This document shows, in pieces, positions 6,431 through 13,888 of a DNA stretch of 20,695 nt (position 1 is the stretch's first letter; each line of letters starts with the position of its first letter). The stretch spans positions 1 through 20,695 of the forward strand of contig CAYMLQ010000061.1 of the NCBI GenBank assembly GCA_964390795.1. Direction: 5' to 3'. A program made the position numbers and the translations under genes. This stretch comes from CAYMLQ01 sp964390795 (GTDB taxonomy: Bacteria > Verrucomicrobiota > Kiritimatiellia > RFP12 > UBA1067). Below the pieces are notes generated by a model that saw only the letters and a program-made list of their open reading frames with translations, had not been told where the DNA came from and made no database searches.

Positions 6431-8029
6431 TCATTTATCCGGAGGAGTGACCGGCGTGCTGCGCGTGGAACTGCGGATCCCGCGGTAGAGCTTGTCCATG
6501 CGTGCGACCCGCTCCTTCTGCGCCTCGTCGTTGATCAGATTTTTCTGTTCCTTGAGGTCGTCGGCGAGGTTGTAGAGCGCCGTCGGCTGGTTGTGCTCAA
6601 TGTCGAAGACGAGCTTCCAGGCACCTTCGCGTAGCGCGTGGGCCATGCCGTCGCTCCCGGCTTTCTCTCCCTTTTTCGCCACTTGATTGAGCGCCTGGTT
6701 CTTGGCCTTCTTACGCTCCTCAACCGTCATCTTCTGCCCGCCGGCCTTCGGCTTCTCGGCTAGGGACTTGCCCACCTTATCGAGGCCCTCGGTGAACGCG
6801 TCGCGGCCGGGGCTGCTCTGGATCAGCAGCGTCTGCCGCACGGGCTGGTCGTCGCCGCGCGTCCCGAGCAGCACGGGCGCGAGGCTGACGCTGTCGAGCA
6901 TCTGGTCGGCGGAAAAAGTCCCGCCCGCCAACTCGACGAAGGTCGGCACGATGTCGTGCGTGCCGATGAGCTGGTTGCGCACCTCGCCTGCCGGAACGCG
7001 CCCCTTCCACATCGCGACGAACGGCACGCGGTGGCCGCCCTCCCAGATGTAGGACTTTGAGCCCCGCAGGCCGCCCACCGCGTCGTGCCCAGCTGCCTCG
7101 CGGTCGGACGGGATGCCGCCGTTGTCGCTGGTGACAACGAGGAGCGTGTTCTCCAGGAGCTTTCTCTGCGCGAGCGCCTCGACGAGCTTGCCGACCACGA
7201 CGTCCACGGCGTAGTCCATGTCCGCCTTGTCCGAGATCTTAGTAACGCCTTTGACCGGCGTGCCGAGGAGCGTGTCCGGGGGCGTATAGGGACTATGCGC
7301 GCCGTCTGTAGACAGGTGGATATAGAATGGCTTGCCCCTCTCCGCGTCGATGAAGGCGACGGCCTTCTCGACCAGCCGCGCGCCGACCTTGCGGCTGTCC
7401 CAGTCCGGCAAGCCCGGCCCGGCGACGGGAATCGCGCCGCCGTTGAGCGGGCCGGCTTTGAGCTGCGTGACCTTCGTGGCGTCGCCGTCCACGCAGTTGT
7501 TTTCGAAGAAGCAGTACGGCGGCGCCTGGTGTCCGCCGAGCAGCACGTAGGAGTAAGTGAAGCCCCACTCGCGCGGCCCGATCTTCATCGGCTGCGTGAA
7601 GTCCACCTCACCCGCCGCCTTCTTCTGGAAGACGCCGCCGAAGTGCAGCTTGCCGAAAAGCGACGTCCGGTAGCCTGCCTCTTGCAGCAAGTGGCCCACG
7701 GTCTTCTGTCCCGGCATGAACTGCGGCGCCTGGCTCCAGCCCCACGTGCCGCCCGCCTGCCGCCCGCGCCACGTGTAGTTGCCCGTCGCGACCGCGTAGC
7801 GCGTCGGCGCGCAGAGCGCCGCCGGCGTGTGCGCGTCGGTAAAGCGCATCCCCTCGCGCGCCAGCCGGTCGATGTTCGGCGTCGGAACTTTGCCGCTCGC
7901 GTTATAGCACTGAAAATCGCCCCAGCCGAGGTCGTCGGCCATGACGAAGATGATGTTCGGCCGCGGCGCCTCCGCCCGGCACAGGTTGGCCAACGCCAGC
8001 ACGGCTATCAGGACACGCCCTGCACTCAT
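6431..8029 (-). CDS. Secreted Cys-type sulfatase (arylsulfatase A superfamily)
   Basis: A sulfatase of about 532 residues that would remove sulfate esters from glycans in the periplasm or outside. The ATG at 8029 is fixed by GGAGGTG five bases upstream and begins a signal peptide (MSAGRVLIAVLALANLCRAEA). Metal-binding D32-D33 lie in FVMADDLGWGD. The formylglycine site is C73-A-P-T-R77 in CAPTRYAVATG, the C-x-P-x-R motif that must be matured by a formylglycine-generating or anSME-type enzyme. Later conserved blocks are HLSTDGAHSPYTPPD, VVTSDNGG and the active-site lysine region GLRGSKSYIWEGGHRVPF. Length is normal for the family. Residues about 425-460 are an unusually Lys-rich, low-complexity insert (EERKKAKNQALNQVAKKGEK). 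A SUMF1-like gene nearby is broken, so maturation must come from elsewhere. It is on the same strand as the esterase and glycosidase. Confidence 0.93.
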   Translation of the reverse strand: MSAGRVLIAVLALANLCRAEAPRPNIIFVMADDLGWGDFQCYNASGKVPTPNIDRLAREGMRFTDAHTPAALCAPTRYAVATGNYTWRGRQAGGTWGWSQAPQFMPGQKTVGHLLQEAGYRTSLFGKLHFGGVFQKKAAGEVDFTQPMKIGPREWGFTYSYVLLGGHQAPPYCFFENNCVDGDATKVTQLKAGPLNGGAIPVAGPGLPDWDSRKVGARLVEKAVAFIDAERGKPFYIHLSTDGAHSPYTPPDTLLGTPVKGVTKISDKADMDYAVDVVVGKLVEALAQRKLLENTLLVVTSDNGGIPSDREAAGHDAVGGLRGSKSYIWEGGHRVPFVAMWKGRVPAGEVRNQLIGTHDIVPTFVELAGGTFSADQMLDSVSLAPVLLGTRGDDQPVRQTLLIQSSPGRDAFTEGLDKVGKSLAEKPKAGGQKMTVEERKKAKNQALNQVAKKGEKAGSDGMAHALREGAWKLVFDIEHNQPTALYNLADDLKEQKNLINDEAQKERVARMDKLYRGIRSSTRSTPVTPPDK

Positions 8030-8155
8030 TCTACACCTCCTTGTTCGACTTGCCTTCCGACCGCTAGACGGCACGCCCCAGCGAGACTTGTATGGTACCC
8101 TGTTTGCGCCCGCAGATAAAGCGGATTCCCAATCGAATGAGCAAACCTTAATGTG

Positions 8156-9343
8156 CTAAACGAAGGCCGTCAGAAAACGGTCAGCGGAAAGGGTTCGGAC
8201 GCCACTCGACCTGTCGGCATAGTCGATGCCGCTTTCGCGGCAAACCTGAAAACGGTGTTGCACCTGCAACGCCTCAGCAAAGGTCACCAGCGAGGGGAGT
8301 TTTTTTTCAGGGCCGGCCTTGGCCTCCACCAGCAGCCAGGGCTGCTTTTCCCATACCACAAGAAAATCGACCTCTCGCTTGAGCGTGTCCCGGACATAGT
8401 ACAACTCGGCCGAAATGCCGAAGACATCTTCATAATAGTGACAGAACTTGAGCAGGTGGCTGGCGATCAGATTTTCAAACCGCGCCCCCTCGTCCGTGAT
8501 TTCCGTCCAATCCCACAGATAGTACTTCGCCTCCTTCTTAAGCGCCCGGTCAATGCGCCGATGGTAGGGCGCGATTTTGAACGCGTAGTAATTGCGGCAC
8601 AGCAACTCCATCCAGCACTTGACGGTCTTTGGGCTTGCTTCTACGTCTTCTGCAAGCGATTGAAAGGAGAGCGGAGAGGCGACGCGGGACGGCAGGAGCT
8701 GCCCGAGCAATTCAACTTGGGAGAGTGACCGGATATTCTCCGTGTCGCGGATGTCCTCCCGGAAGACGCGCTCAAAACGTTCCTTCTGCCATCTGCGCAA
8801 CGTCCGGTCCGACTCTGCAAACAGAGGTTCTGGAAACCCGCCCCAGCACATGAGGCGTTCCAGATGCGGTGACCGTTTCGTGAAACGCAATTCGGGCGGC
8901 TTTTTGGGGAAGACCTCCTTTTCGATCTCGCATCCTTCCAATTCAGCGACGCTGAACGGGTGCAGCCTGTAATAGTGATACCGACCCAGAAGGGAATCGC
9001 CTCCTCGTCTGAACACGTCCAGCCGGGAGCTGCCTGTCACCAGAATACTCTCACCCCTCTGGCGCGTATCCCAAATCCCTTTGATCCAGCCCTTCCACCG
9101 GTTGTATTTGTGAAGCTCGTCAAACACGAGCAGGTCGGCATCGGGCGACCAGCGGTTCTTAAGCAAGGCCTGCCGGTGCGCCCGGTTGTCCCAGTTGAAA
9201 TACTCGGGCGCCTTGAACGAAGCGCCCAGCATCTTCGACAGCGTCTTCTTCCCCACTTGTCGCGGGCCGCCGACAAAGACCATCTTGGCGGACAAGTCAG
9301 CGCCGATCTGCCCTCTCAGTGTGCGTGTATGTGGTTGCATCAT
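8156..9343 (-). CDS. AAA ATPase with DUF4143 C-terminal domain, altered Walker A
   Basis: A 395-residue member of the AAA_14/DUF4143 ATP-binding family, common in bacteria and of poorly understood role. The Walker A is GPRQVGKKT (G26-T34): the lysine K32 is present but the next position, normally Thr or Ser and a magnesium ligand, is Lys33. Walker B is LLVFDELH (71-78), followed by a sensor-like ILVTGSSRLDVF. The C-terminal domain (about 200-390) includes REVDFLVVWEKQPWLLVEAK, a D...E-x-K pattern reminiscent of PD-(D/E)XK nuclease folds. Two adjacent ATGs open the gene (9343, 9340), with GGAGG about 10 bases upstream. It has its own promoter and stands apart from the glycan genes, among relics of toxin genes. 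Whether it still hydrolyses ATP is uncertain because of Lys33. Confidence 0.85.
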   Translation of the reverse strand: MMQPHTRTLRGQIGADLSAKMVFVGGPRQVGKKTLSKMLGASFKAPEYFNWDNRAHRQALLKNRWSPDADLLVFDELHKYNRWKGWIKGIWDTRQRGESILVTGSSRLDVFRRGGDSLLGRYHYYRLHPFSVAELEGCEIEKEVFPKKPPELRFTKRSPHLERLMCWGGFPEPLFAESDRTLRRWQKERFERVFREDIRDTENIRSLSQVELLGQLLPSRVASPLSFQSLAEDVEASPKTVKCWMELLCRNYYAFKIAPYHRRIDRALKKEAKYYLWDWTEITDEGARFENLIASHLLKFCHYYEDVFGISAELYYVRDTLKREVDFLVVWEKQPWLLVEAKAGPEKKLPSLVTFAEALQVQHRFQVCRESGIDYADRSSGVRTLSADRFLTAFV

Positions 9344-9373
9344 TCGGTAGTATCCTCCATAAAAATCATGATT

Positions 9374-9401
9374 ATTATGCCGATTACTCCCGAATTGTCA
9401 A
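9374..9401 (-). promoter_or_regulatory. Sigma-70-like promoter of the ATPase gene
   Basis: Read on the minus strand, TTGACA (9401-9396) is a perfect -35 and CATAAT (9379-9374) a five-of-six -10, with a 16-base spacer. The start codon lies about 30 bases downstream. A palindrome AATCATGATT (9364-9373) sits just past the -10 and could be an operator. This AT-rich patch stands out from the GC-rich surroundings. Confidence 0.65.
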
Positions 9402-9574
9402 TTCCCAGATTCAAACATCAAAAATATGATGCGTTTGCCCTGGGGGGTGAAGGGGCTCGGGGCCGGTAAAGGTGGGGACTTTGTGACGCACGGCGTTGAC
9501 GACGGACGATGGACGTCAAAAGCCGTATGATCTGGTCGTTTTACGATAGGGAAGGGAAAACCGGGCGGGCGGAC

Positions 9575-9590
9575 AGGCGCGGACGCGCCT
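9575..9590. repeat. Small palindrome before the SUMF1-like relic
   Basis: AGGCGCG (9575-9581) and CGCGCCT (9584-9590) form a perfect 7-bp dyad with a 2-base centre, about 17 bases before the ATG at 9607. It could be a protein-binding dyad. The two-base centre is too tight for an RNA hairpin without opening one or two pairs. The rest of 9402-9574 shows no gene I can support. Confidence 0.4.
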
Positions 9591-9606
9591 GAACGGAGAA
9601 GAACGG

Positions 9607-9974
9607 ATGTGCACGGAGTTTCGTAAGTTGTCGTTCACGGGATGGTGTCTGGCTACAGTCGCGACGGCGGCGTCCCTTTTGTTGGTGAGTGCCTGCCGCG
9701 CGACGGACGAGCATGCGCAGGGCAAGGAGGCGAAGAGCTGGGGCTTTGTCTACAGCGGCGGAGACAACATGGATGAGGTCGGCTGGTACATCGGCAATAG
9801 TGACCGCAAGGTGAAAACCGTGGGGCTGAAACGGGCGAACGAACTGGGGCTGCACGTTACTGGGGTGTTGTCGCTTCGAGCTGTAGGCCGACCTACCGGT
9901 ACAACATTGATGTGTCGAACTCGATCGGGTTCCGCGTGGTCTTGGCCCGCAAGTTGTCCGCAAGCGTGAAGTGA
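9607..9974 (+). pseudogene. Broken SUMF1 / formylglycine-generating-enzyme-like lipoprotein gene
   Basis: The 5' part (9607-9855) encodes a lipoprotein-type signal (SLLLVSAC, lipobox V-S-A-C), then SWGFVYSGGDNMDEVGWY and TVGLKRANELGLH, which match the SUMF1/FGE-sulfatase fold just before its D-M-S-G-N-V-W-E-W block. That block is absent. The 3' part resumes in another frame as SSCRPTYRYNIDVSNSIGFR and VVLARKLSASVK, ending TGA at 9972-9974; this is the usual C-R-x-x-x-R...G-F-R end of the domain. About 150 residues before the visible part and about 40-50 in the middle are missing, and the two ends are out of frame. The start has GGAG nine bases upstream. Even when whole, such lipoproteins are often SUMF1-fold proteins of unknown role, not true sulfatase activators. 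Confidence 0.78.
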
Positions 9975-9993
9975 TAAGGAGTGTCCCTCTGTT

Positions 9994-10035
9994 CGATCAT
10001 CAAAACCACAAACCGTTCTCGATCATCCAGACCAC
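9994..10035 (+). repeat. Direct repeat upstream of the LRR relic, 26-base period
   Basis: CGATCATCAAAACCAC (9994-10009) recurs as CGATCATCCAGACCAC (10020-10035), 14 of 16 bases the same. Just after it, one frame reads TANLVVDVGDWVYPNNSG and stops, which may be the tail of another lost gene. The repeat could be a regulatory pair or debris. Confidence 0.4.
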
Positions 10036-10123
10036 GGGACAGCCAATCTGGTCGTTGACGTTGGCGATTGGGTTTATCCGAACAATTCAGGTGGCAGCCG
10101 TTGATACCGAGAAAGGCCTTTCC

Positions 10124-10468
10124 ATGAAATCATCTATCAGTATTCAATTGTCACTTCTCTCCCTCTGCCTCGCTCTGTCTCTCGCACCTCTCACGTCCCA
10201 CGCCCTGACCCAAGGCGACTACACCTACACAGTCACCAACGGCCAGGCCACAATCACCGGATTCAGAAAAAATTACACCGGCGCATTGTCCATCACCAAC
10301 ACCTTGGGCGGATGCCCAGTCACCGGCATTGCGAACGTAACGTTTCGCGGCTGCACCGGTCTCACGAGCGTCACGATCCCCAGCAGTGTTGCCTTCATCG
10401 GGGATGGAGCTTTCCGAGGCTGTGCCAGCTTGACCAACGTGTGTTTCAAAGGCAACGCACCCAATTTC
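10124..10468 (+). pseudogene. Truncated BspA-type leucine-rich-repeat secreted protein
   Basis: The ATG at 10124 has a GAGAAAGG-like ribosome site and opens a signal peptide (SIQLSLLSLCLALSLAP, then TSHA). The mature start GDYTYTVTNGQATITGF and ITNTLGGCPVTGI are typical of PVC BspA/LRR_5 proteins. Two repeats follow: FRGCTGLTSVTIPSSVAFIG and AFRGCASLTNVCFKGNAP. After about 10468 the frame becomes unrelated Arg/Pro-rich sequence until a stop at 10654, running over toxin-antitoxin debris on the other strand. Family members are usually several hundred residues long, so only the N-terminal 115 or so remain. A second frame over 10466-10540 (YYESAKSLSLCLQFGVNGV) looks protein-like and may be another scrap. 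Confidence 0.75.
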
Positions 10469-10528
10469 CGACTATTACGAAAGCGCCAAAAGCCTGTCCC
10501 TCTGTTTGCAATTCGGCGTCAACGGTGT

Positions 10529-10577
10529 CCGGCGTCAACGGGAAAACCACCAAATGACATCGACCTCCGGATAGCGC
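10529..10577. repeat. 49-bp repeat (copy 2) covering the end of a vapC gene
   Basis: This matches 1061-1110 at about 47 positions. Here the vapC stop TGA has become TGG, so the tail frame reads YPEVDVIWWFSR before a later stop. The unit CCGTTGACGCCG is repeated just beyond it, read on the minus strand, which may mark a recombination end point. Confidence 0.8.
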
Positions 10578-10652
10578 CCCCGTGCTTGCCACCTCCGCGA
10601 GCAGACTTGATAAATGCGCCTTCGCCTGATACACGCTCTGCACGCTTTTCAT
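10556..10652 (-). pseudogene. Phd antitoxin start joined to VapC toxin end (TA operon scar)
   Basis: From 10652 the frame reads MKSVQSVYQAKAHLSSLLAE then VAS, a good Phd/YefM antitoxin N-terminus. About 10 bases later, in a different frame, the sequence becomes the last residues of a VapC PIN toxin (YPEVDVIW, about 10573-10554). A normal phd-vapC operon is roughly 600-650 bases from antitoxin start to toxin end, so about 550 bases are gone, including all PIN catalytic residues. The nominal open frame continues to 10446 but has no antitoxin content after VAS. The antitoxin leader and start are repeated at 6334-6418 and the toxin end at 1061-1110. Confidence 0.75.
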
Positions 10653-10680
10653 GACAGCACCATACATACACGGGGCAGAC
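10596..10680. repeat. 85-bp repeat (copy B): phd leader and 5' coding end
   Basis: Gap-free diverged partner of 6334-6418 (about 86 percent by hand). Differences include several synonymous third-position changes, which suggests the copies separated while still under protein-level selection. Confidence 0.75.
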
Positions 10681-10740
10681 AAGGCAAGTCCATCTTTCAT
10701 CCGGCCGAGTAACCCCTCTTGAGGCCCCGTTCACCTCCGC

Positions 10741-13700
10741 TTACCGGCTGGCCGCAACCGCAGCCGGCGCCTCGGCTGGGCGGTCGGGCCGGTACTGGTA
10801 GTCGGGCCAGAGCGGGCAGTTGAGGTCGGTCCACGCCGTCAGGGCGCGCCGCTCCTCCGCGCTCAGCTTGACCTCCTTGTGCTGCGGCTTCGCGAGCACC
10901 TCGAACAGGCGGCTGCGCAGCGTGCCGAACGTCAGGGGCTCGGCCTTGAAGTGCCGCGCACCGTAGTGCCAGTCGAAGTAGTGGACCCAGCCGCCTGAAA
11001 CCAGCGCCCGGTAGGAGGCGGGCACCTTCTCCGCATCCAGCACGCCGCGCAGGTCCGGCCGCGCCTTCTTCGCGCCGTCGTGACAGGAGGCGCAGCGCCG
11101 GTCCAGCACCGGCTGCACCACCCGCGCGTAGTCGAACGGCACCGCGCCCCACGGCGGCGGCGCCAGCGCCCGCACCGGCTGCGCGAGCGCCATCGTGGTC
11201 TGCTTCATCACCGGAAGCTGCAGCCGGTCCTCGTGGCAGCCGACGCAACTGCGACGCTCGCCCGGCTGAAGCTGGATCACGCTGCGCATGCGCTGCAGCT
11301 CGTTGTAGTTCTCGTCGAGCAGTTGGAAGTAGAGCACCCTGCCCGCCGGCGCGGTGAAGTTCGCCGAGCCGTCCTCGGCGACCGGCACGGTGCCGAGCAC
11401 GGCTTTGGCGACATAGCTCGGCCAGCCCACCCGCTCGGTGACCGTGATGAGTCCGTTCGACCCGGCCGCGGCGCTGCCCTGGCGGAACGCATGCGCGCCC
11501 AGCGCATTGCCCGTCCGCGTCACGACCGCATGGGCGGGGCCGGTGACCTTGTGGACCGGCGTCGCGTAGAAATCCGTGAAGGGCGGATGCGTGCTGCGGT
11601 ATTCGCCGCAGCTTAGGAATTCGAGCAGCGGCGGCACCTCCTGCGAGACCTGCAGGAACTTCGCACGGCCGCGGGCGACTGTCGGCCCCAGTCCCTCGTA
11701 GACGTCCTGCACGGTGAACTGCCCCAGTCCTTGTGCCGCCAGCGCGGGGTCGGACATGGCCGTCATCACCGGCGGCGCGGCCCGCGCGCGCAGCGGCGAA
11801 GGCTTCTTGCTGCTGATGGACGGGTCGAGATAGAGCAGCTCCCGGTTCCCGTAGCGATCGATCACGTACAGGCCCCAGTGCGAGCGCTTGCCCGGACTGT
11901 GGCTGACGAGGAAATGATCGCGCGAGAGCGGCTCGGGAAAGCGGAAGGTCTCGTGGTGCGAACGGCCCATCTGATACTGTGGCCGCGTGTCGGGCGTGAG
12001 GCTGGTGATGGCGTCGGTCTCGTACAAGCCCTTCGAGCGGTCGATGAGCGCGATCGGCCCCTGGTGGTCGCCGTGCGAGATCAGGGTGCAGACGAGCTCG
12101 GAGCTGTCCGGCACCTCGCGCGCATGGCCGTAGCAGTACGGCGTGTTGTTGCCGAACACCAGCTCGGGATGCGTGCCGTCCGGCCGGATCGCCCAGAGCG
12201 TGTGCCCGAAGTCGGCGCCCTTGTCCTGATACTCCGAGCGCGTCCATAAAATGCGGCCGTCGCGCGTCATGGCCGGATCCCACTCGCTGAGGTTCGCGTG
12301 CGAAAGCCGTTTCATCTCAGTACCCTCGCGGCTCATGCGGTAAAGCACGTAGGCCTGCGGCTGCCAGCAGAGAAAACGCGTCACGCAGCGGGTGGAGATG
12401 AACCCCAGCCCGCCGTCGGACAGCGGCACGGGGTCGAAGTCGTGGAAGGCGCCAGCGGTGAGCTTGCGCGCCCCGCTGCCGTCGGCGCGCATGCTCCACA
12501 GGTGCCAGTAGGACTGCCAGCCTTCCACCTCCGGCTTCTCGGGCCGGTAGGCGAAGAACAGCGTCTGTCCGTCAAAGTCCGCCACCGGGTGCCGCACGAT
12601 GCCGGCCGTGCCGTCGAAGAGCGTCTCGACCTCCGCCCGCGCGGGGTCGAACCGGCCTTCCGCATCGCGCGGCACGTGCAGCACGCAGATGCCGCCGCCG
12701 GGGGCGAACAGCGCGTCCATGTGTTCGCTGTAGTTGTGCGAGGGCTGGAGCGGATGTTGCTTCGCGAAGAGCACCCGCTCAAGGGGAGCGAGCCGCGGGT
12801 CGCGGAAGAAGAGCTGGCGCTTGGCCTGGCGGGCGGCGAGGTAGAGCGCGTCCGACTCCCCTTCCGACTTCACGCGGGCGCGCAAAGCCGCGAGTTCGCC
12901 CTGCTCCTTCGTGACCGCCATGCCCTGCGCGGCGAGGCGTGCGATCAGCTCCTCGAACAGAACGAGAGAGCGTTCGACCGCCGACAGCCGCGCGATGCGG
13001 CCCCAATACGGCGCGCCGCCGGGAACAGCCGGACGATCCTTGAGCAGGGGCGAGAGTTCGTCCGTCGCGTCCATCCGCCCCCAGGTGTCGCGCTCACACC
13101 GGAAGGCATATTCCACAACGCCCTTCCACGTCGGCTCGGTCAACGCCGAAGCCGGCAGTGTTAGAGAGGACGGCTTTTTATTGTTCGCGCACGATGTTTT
13201 GGAAACCGTTGCCCAGGCCTGTCCATCCAAGGACACCTTAACCTCAATATCCCGCGGCTGGCGGTCGGTGAATTTTCCCGTGCGGTCACGGGCGAAGGCA
13301 ACCCGCGCGAGCGTCGTCGCCTGCGGCAGTTCAATCTCCGCCCACTCTTCATTCGTTGTCGCGGGGATCCAGCTATGGTCGTTGCCGACCTGTCCGTCGT
13401 TCAGATGCGCGATGGCGTGAACCGCATGGCCAGAAATCACGGAGGAGGCGCGCGCCACCGCGCCGCGCGAGGCCAGCGCGAGGTTCTCCTTGCCGTCAGG
13501 CGCGTAAAGCTCCAGTTCGTCCAGACACGCCATACCGCCGTGGGTCGAGCGAATCACCAGCCGGACGGCCTTGGCCTGCTGCGCCGGAAAGGCGATGGAC
13601 GTGACAGCATTCGTGCAGACGGGGTCCGTCGTCACCGTCAACGCCTTGCGCGCTTCATCCTCGACGCGCACGCGCGGCCCTGCGACCGCAGAATCCAGCA

Positions 13701-13749
13701 CAGCCAGCGTTCCCAGCGTCGCCATGACTGCCCATAGTCCATTTCTCAT
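10741..13749 (-). CDS. HzsA-related secreted di-haem protein with discoidin-like N-terminus
   Basis: A protein of about 1002 residues. The ATG at 13749 is supported by AAGGA eight bases upstream and a signal peptide (MRNGLWAVMATLGTLAVLDS, AVAG). An in-frame extension upstream to 13914 crosses a palindrome and overlaps the IclR gene, so I reject it. Residues about 40-180 look like a discoidin/F5-8 type C domain (HAIAHLNDGQVGNDHSWIPA). Residues about 330-700 carry propeller-like repeats with Asp-rich turns (HVPRDAEGRFDPAR, MTRDGRILWTRSEYQ), as in the HzsA middle domain. Two c-type haem motifs follow: C-V-G-C-H near 834 and C-A-S-C-H near 885. The family is named after the hydrazine synthase alpha subunit, but most PVC members occur without an anammox pathway and have no proven role. 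It lies downstream of the second IclR gene. The GC-rich opposite frames are shadows. Confidence 0.85.
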   Translation of the reverse strand: MRNGLWAVMATLGTLAVLDSAVAGPRVRVEDEARKALTVTTDPVCTNAVTSIAFPAQQAKAVRLVIRSTHGGMACLDELELYAPDGKENLALASRGAVARASSVISGHAVHAIAHLNDGQVGNDHSWIPATTNEEWAEIELPQATTLARVAFARDRTGKFTDRQPRDIEVKVSLDGQAWATVSKTSCANNKKPSSLTLPASALTEPTWKGVVEYAFRCERDTWGRMDATDELSPLLKDRPAVPGGAPYWGRIARLSAVERSLVLFEELIARLAAQGMAVTKEQGELAALRARVKSEGESDALYLAARQAKRQLFFRDPRLAPLERVLFAKQHPLQPSHNYSEHMDALFAPGGGICVLHVPRDAEGRFDPARAEVETLFDGTAGIVRHPVADFDGQTLFFAYRPEKPEVEGWQSYWHLWSMRADGSGARKLTAGAFHDFDPVPLSDGGLGFISTRCVTRFLCWQPQAYVLYRMSREGTEMKRLSHANLSEWDPAMTRDGRILWTRSEYQDKGADFGHTLWAIRPDGTHPELVFGNNTPYCYGHAREVPDSSELVCTLISHGDHQGPIALIDRSKGLYETDAITSLTPDTRPQYQMGRSHHETFRFPEPLSRDHFLVSHSPGKRSHWGLYVIDRYGNRELLYLDPSISSKKPSPLRARAAPPVMTAMSDPALAAQGLGQFTVQDVYEGLGPTVARGRAKFLQVSQEVPPLLEFLSCGEYRSTHPPFTDFYATPVHKVTGPAHAVVTRTGNALGAHAFRQGSAAAGSNGLITVTERVGWPSYVAKAVLGTVPVAEDGSANFTAPAGRVLYFQLLDENYNELQRMRSVIQLQPGERRSCVGCHEDRLQLPVMKQTTMALAQPVRALAPPPWGAVPFDYARVVQPVLDRRCASCHDGAKKARPDLRGVLDAEKVPASYRALVSGGWVHYFDWHYGARHFKAEPLTFGTLRSRLFEVLAKPQHKEVKLSAEERRALTAWTDLNCPLWPDYQYRPDRPAEAPAAVAASR

Positions 13750-13822
13750 TCGAATGTCCTTCCCGATGCTGATCAACAGCTTTGGAACTAATGAAACCTG
13801 TACCTTTAACTTCATGTCTTTA

Positions 13823-13878
13823 TCCGCAGATTTTCGCACATATTGGATCAATCTGCGGCAATCTGTGAAATCTGCGGA
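13823..13878. repeat. Palindromic element with tandem CCGCAGATT units
   Basis: TCCGCAGATTT (13823-13833) and AAATCTGCGGA (13868-13878) are perfect 11-bp inverted arms with a 34-base loop. Read on the minus strand, the right side has three near-tandem units: CCGCAGATTT, CACAGATTG, CCGCAGATTG. It fills the 139-base gap between the second IclR gene and the HzsA-like gene. Similar CGCAGATT-type units are frequent in intergenic DNA of many bacteria. It could attenuate read-through, stabilise mRNA or be a passive REP-like element; there is no T-tract. Confidence 0.7.
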
Positions 13879-13888
13879 CAAAAATACG

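Noticed and set aside
7085..8119. 344-codon plus-strand frame opposite the sulfatase
   Set aside because: Arg-rich antisense shadow with no domain; the minus strand has all sulfatase motifs.
10697..12283. 528-codon minus-strand frame overlapping the HzsA-like gene
   Set aside because: Out-of-frame Ala/Arg/Gly-rich translation of the same DNA; the other frame has the signal peptide and haem motifs.
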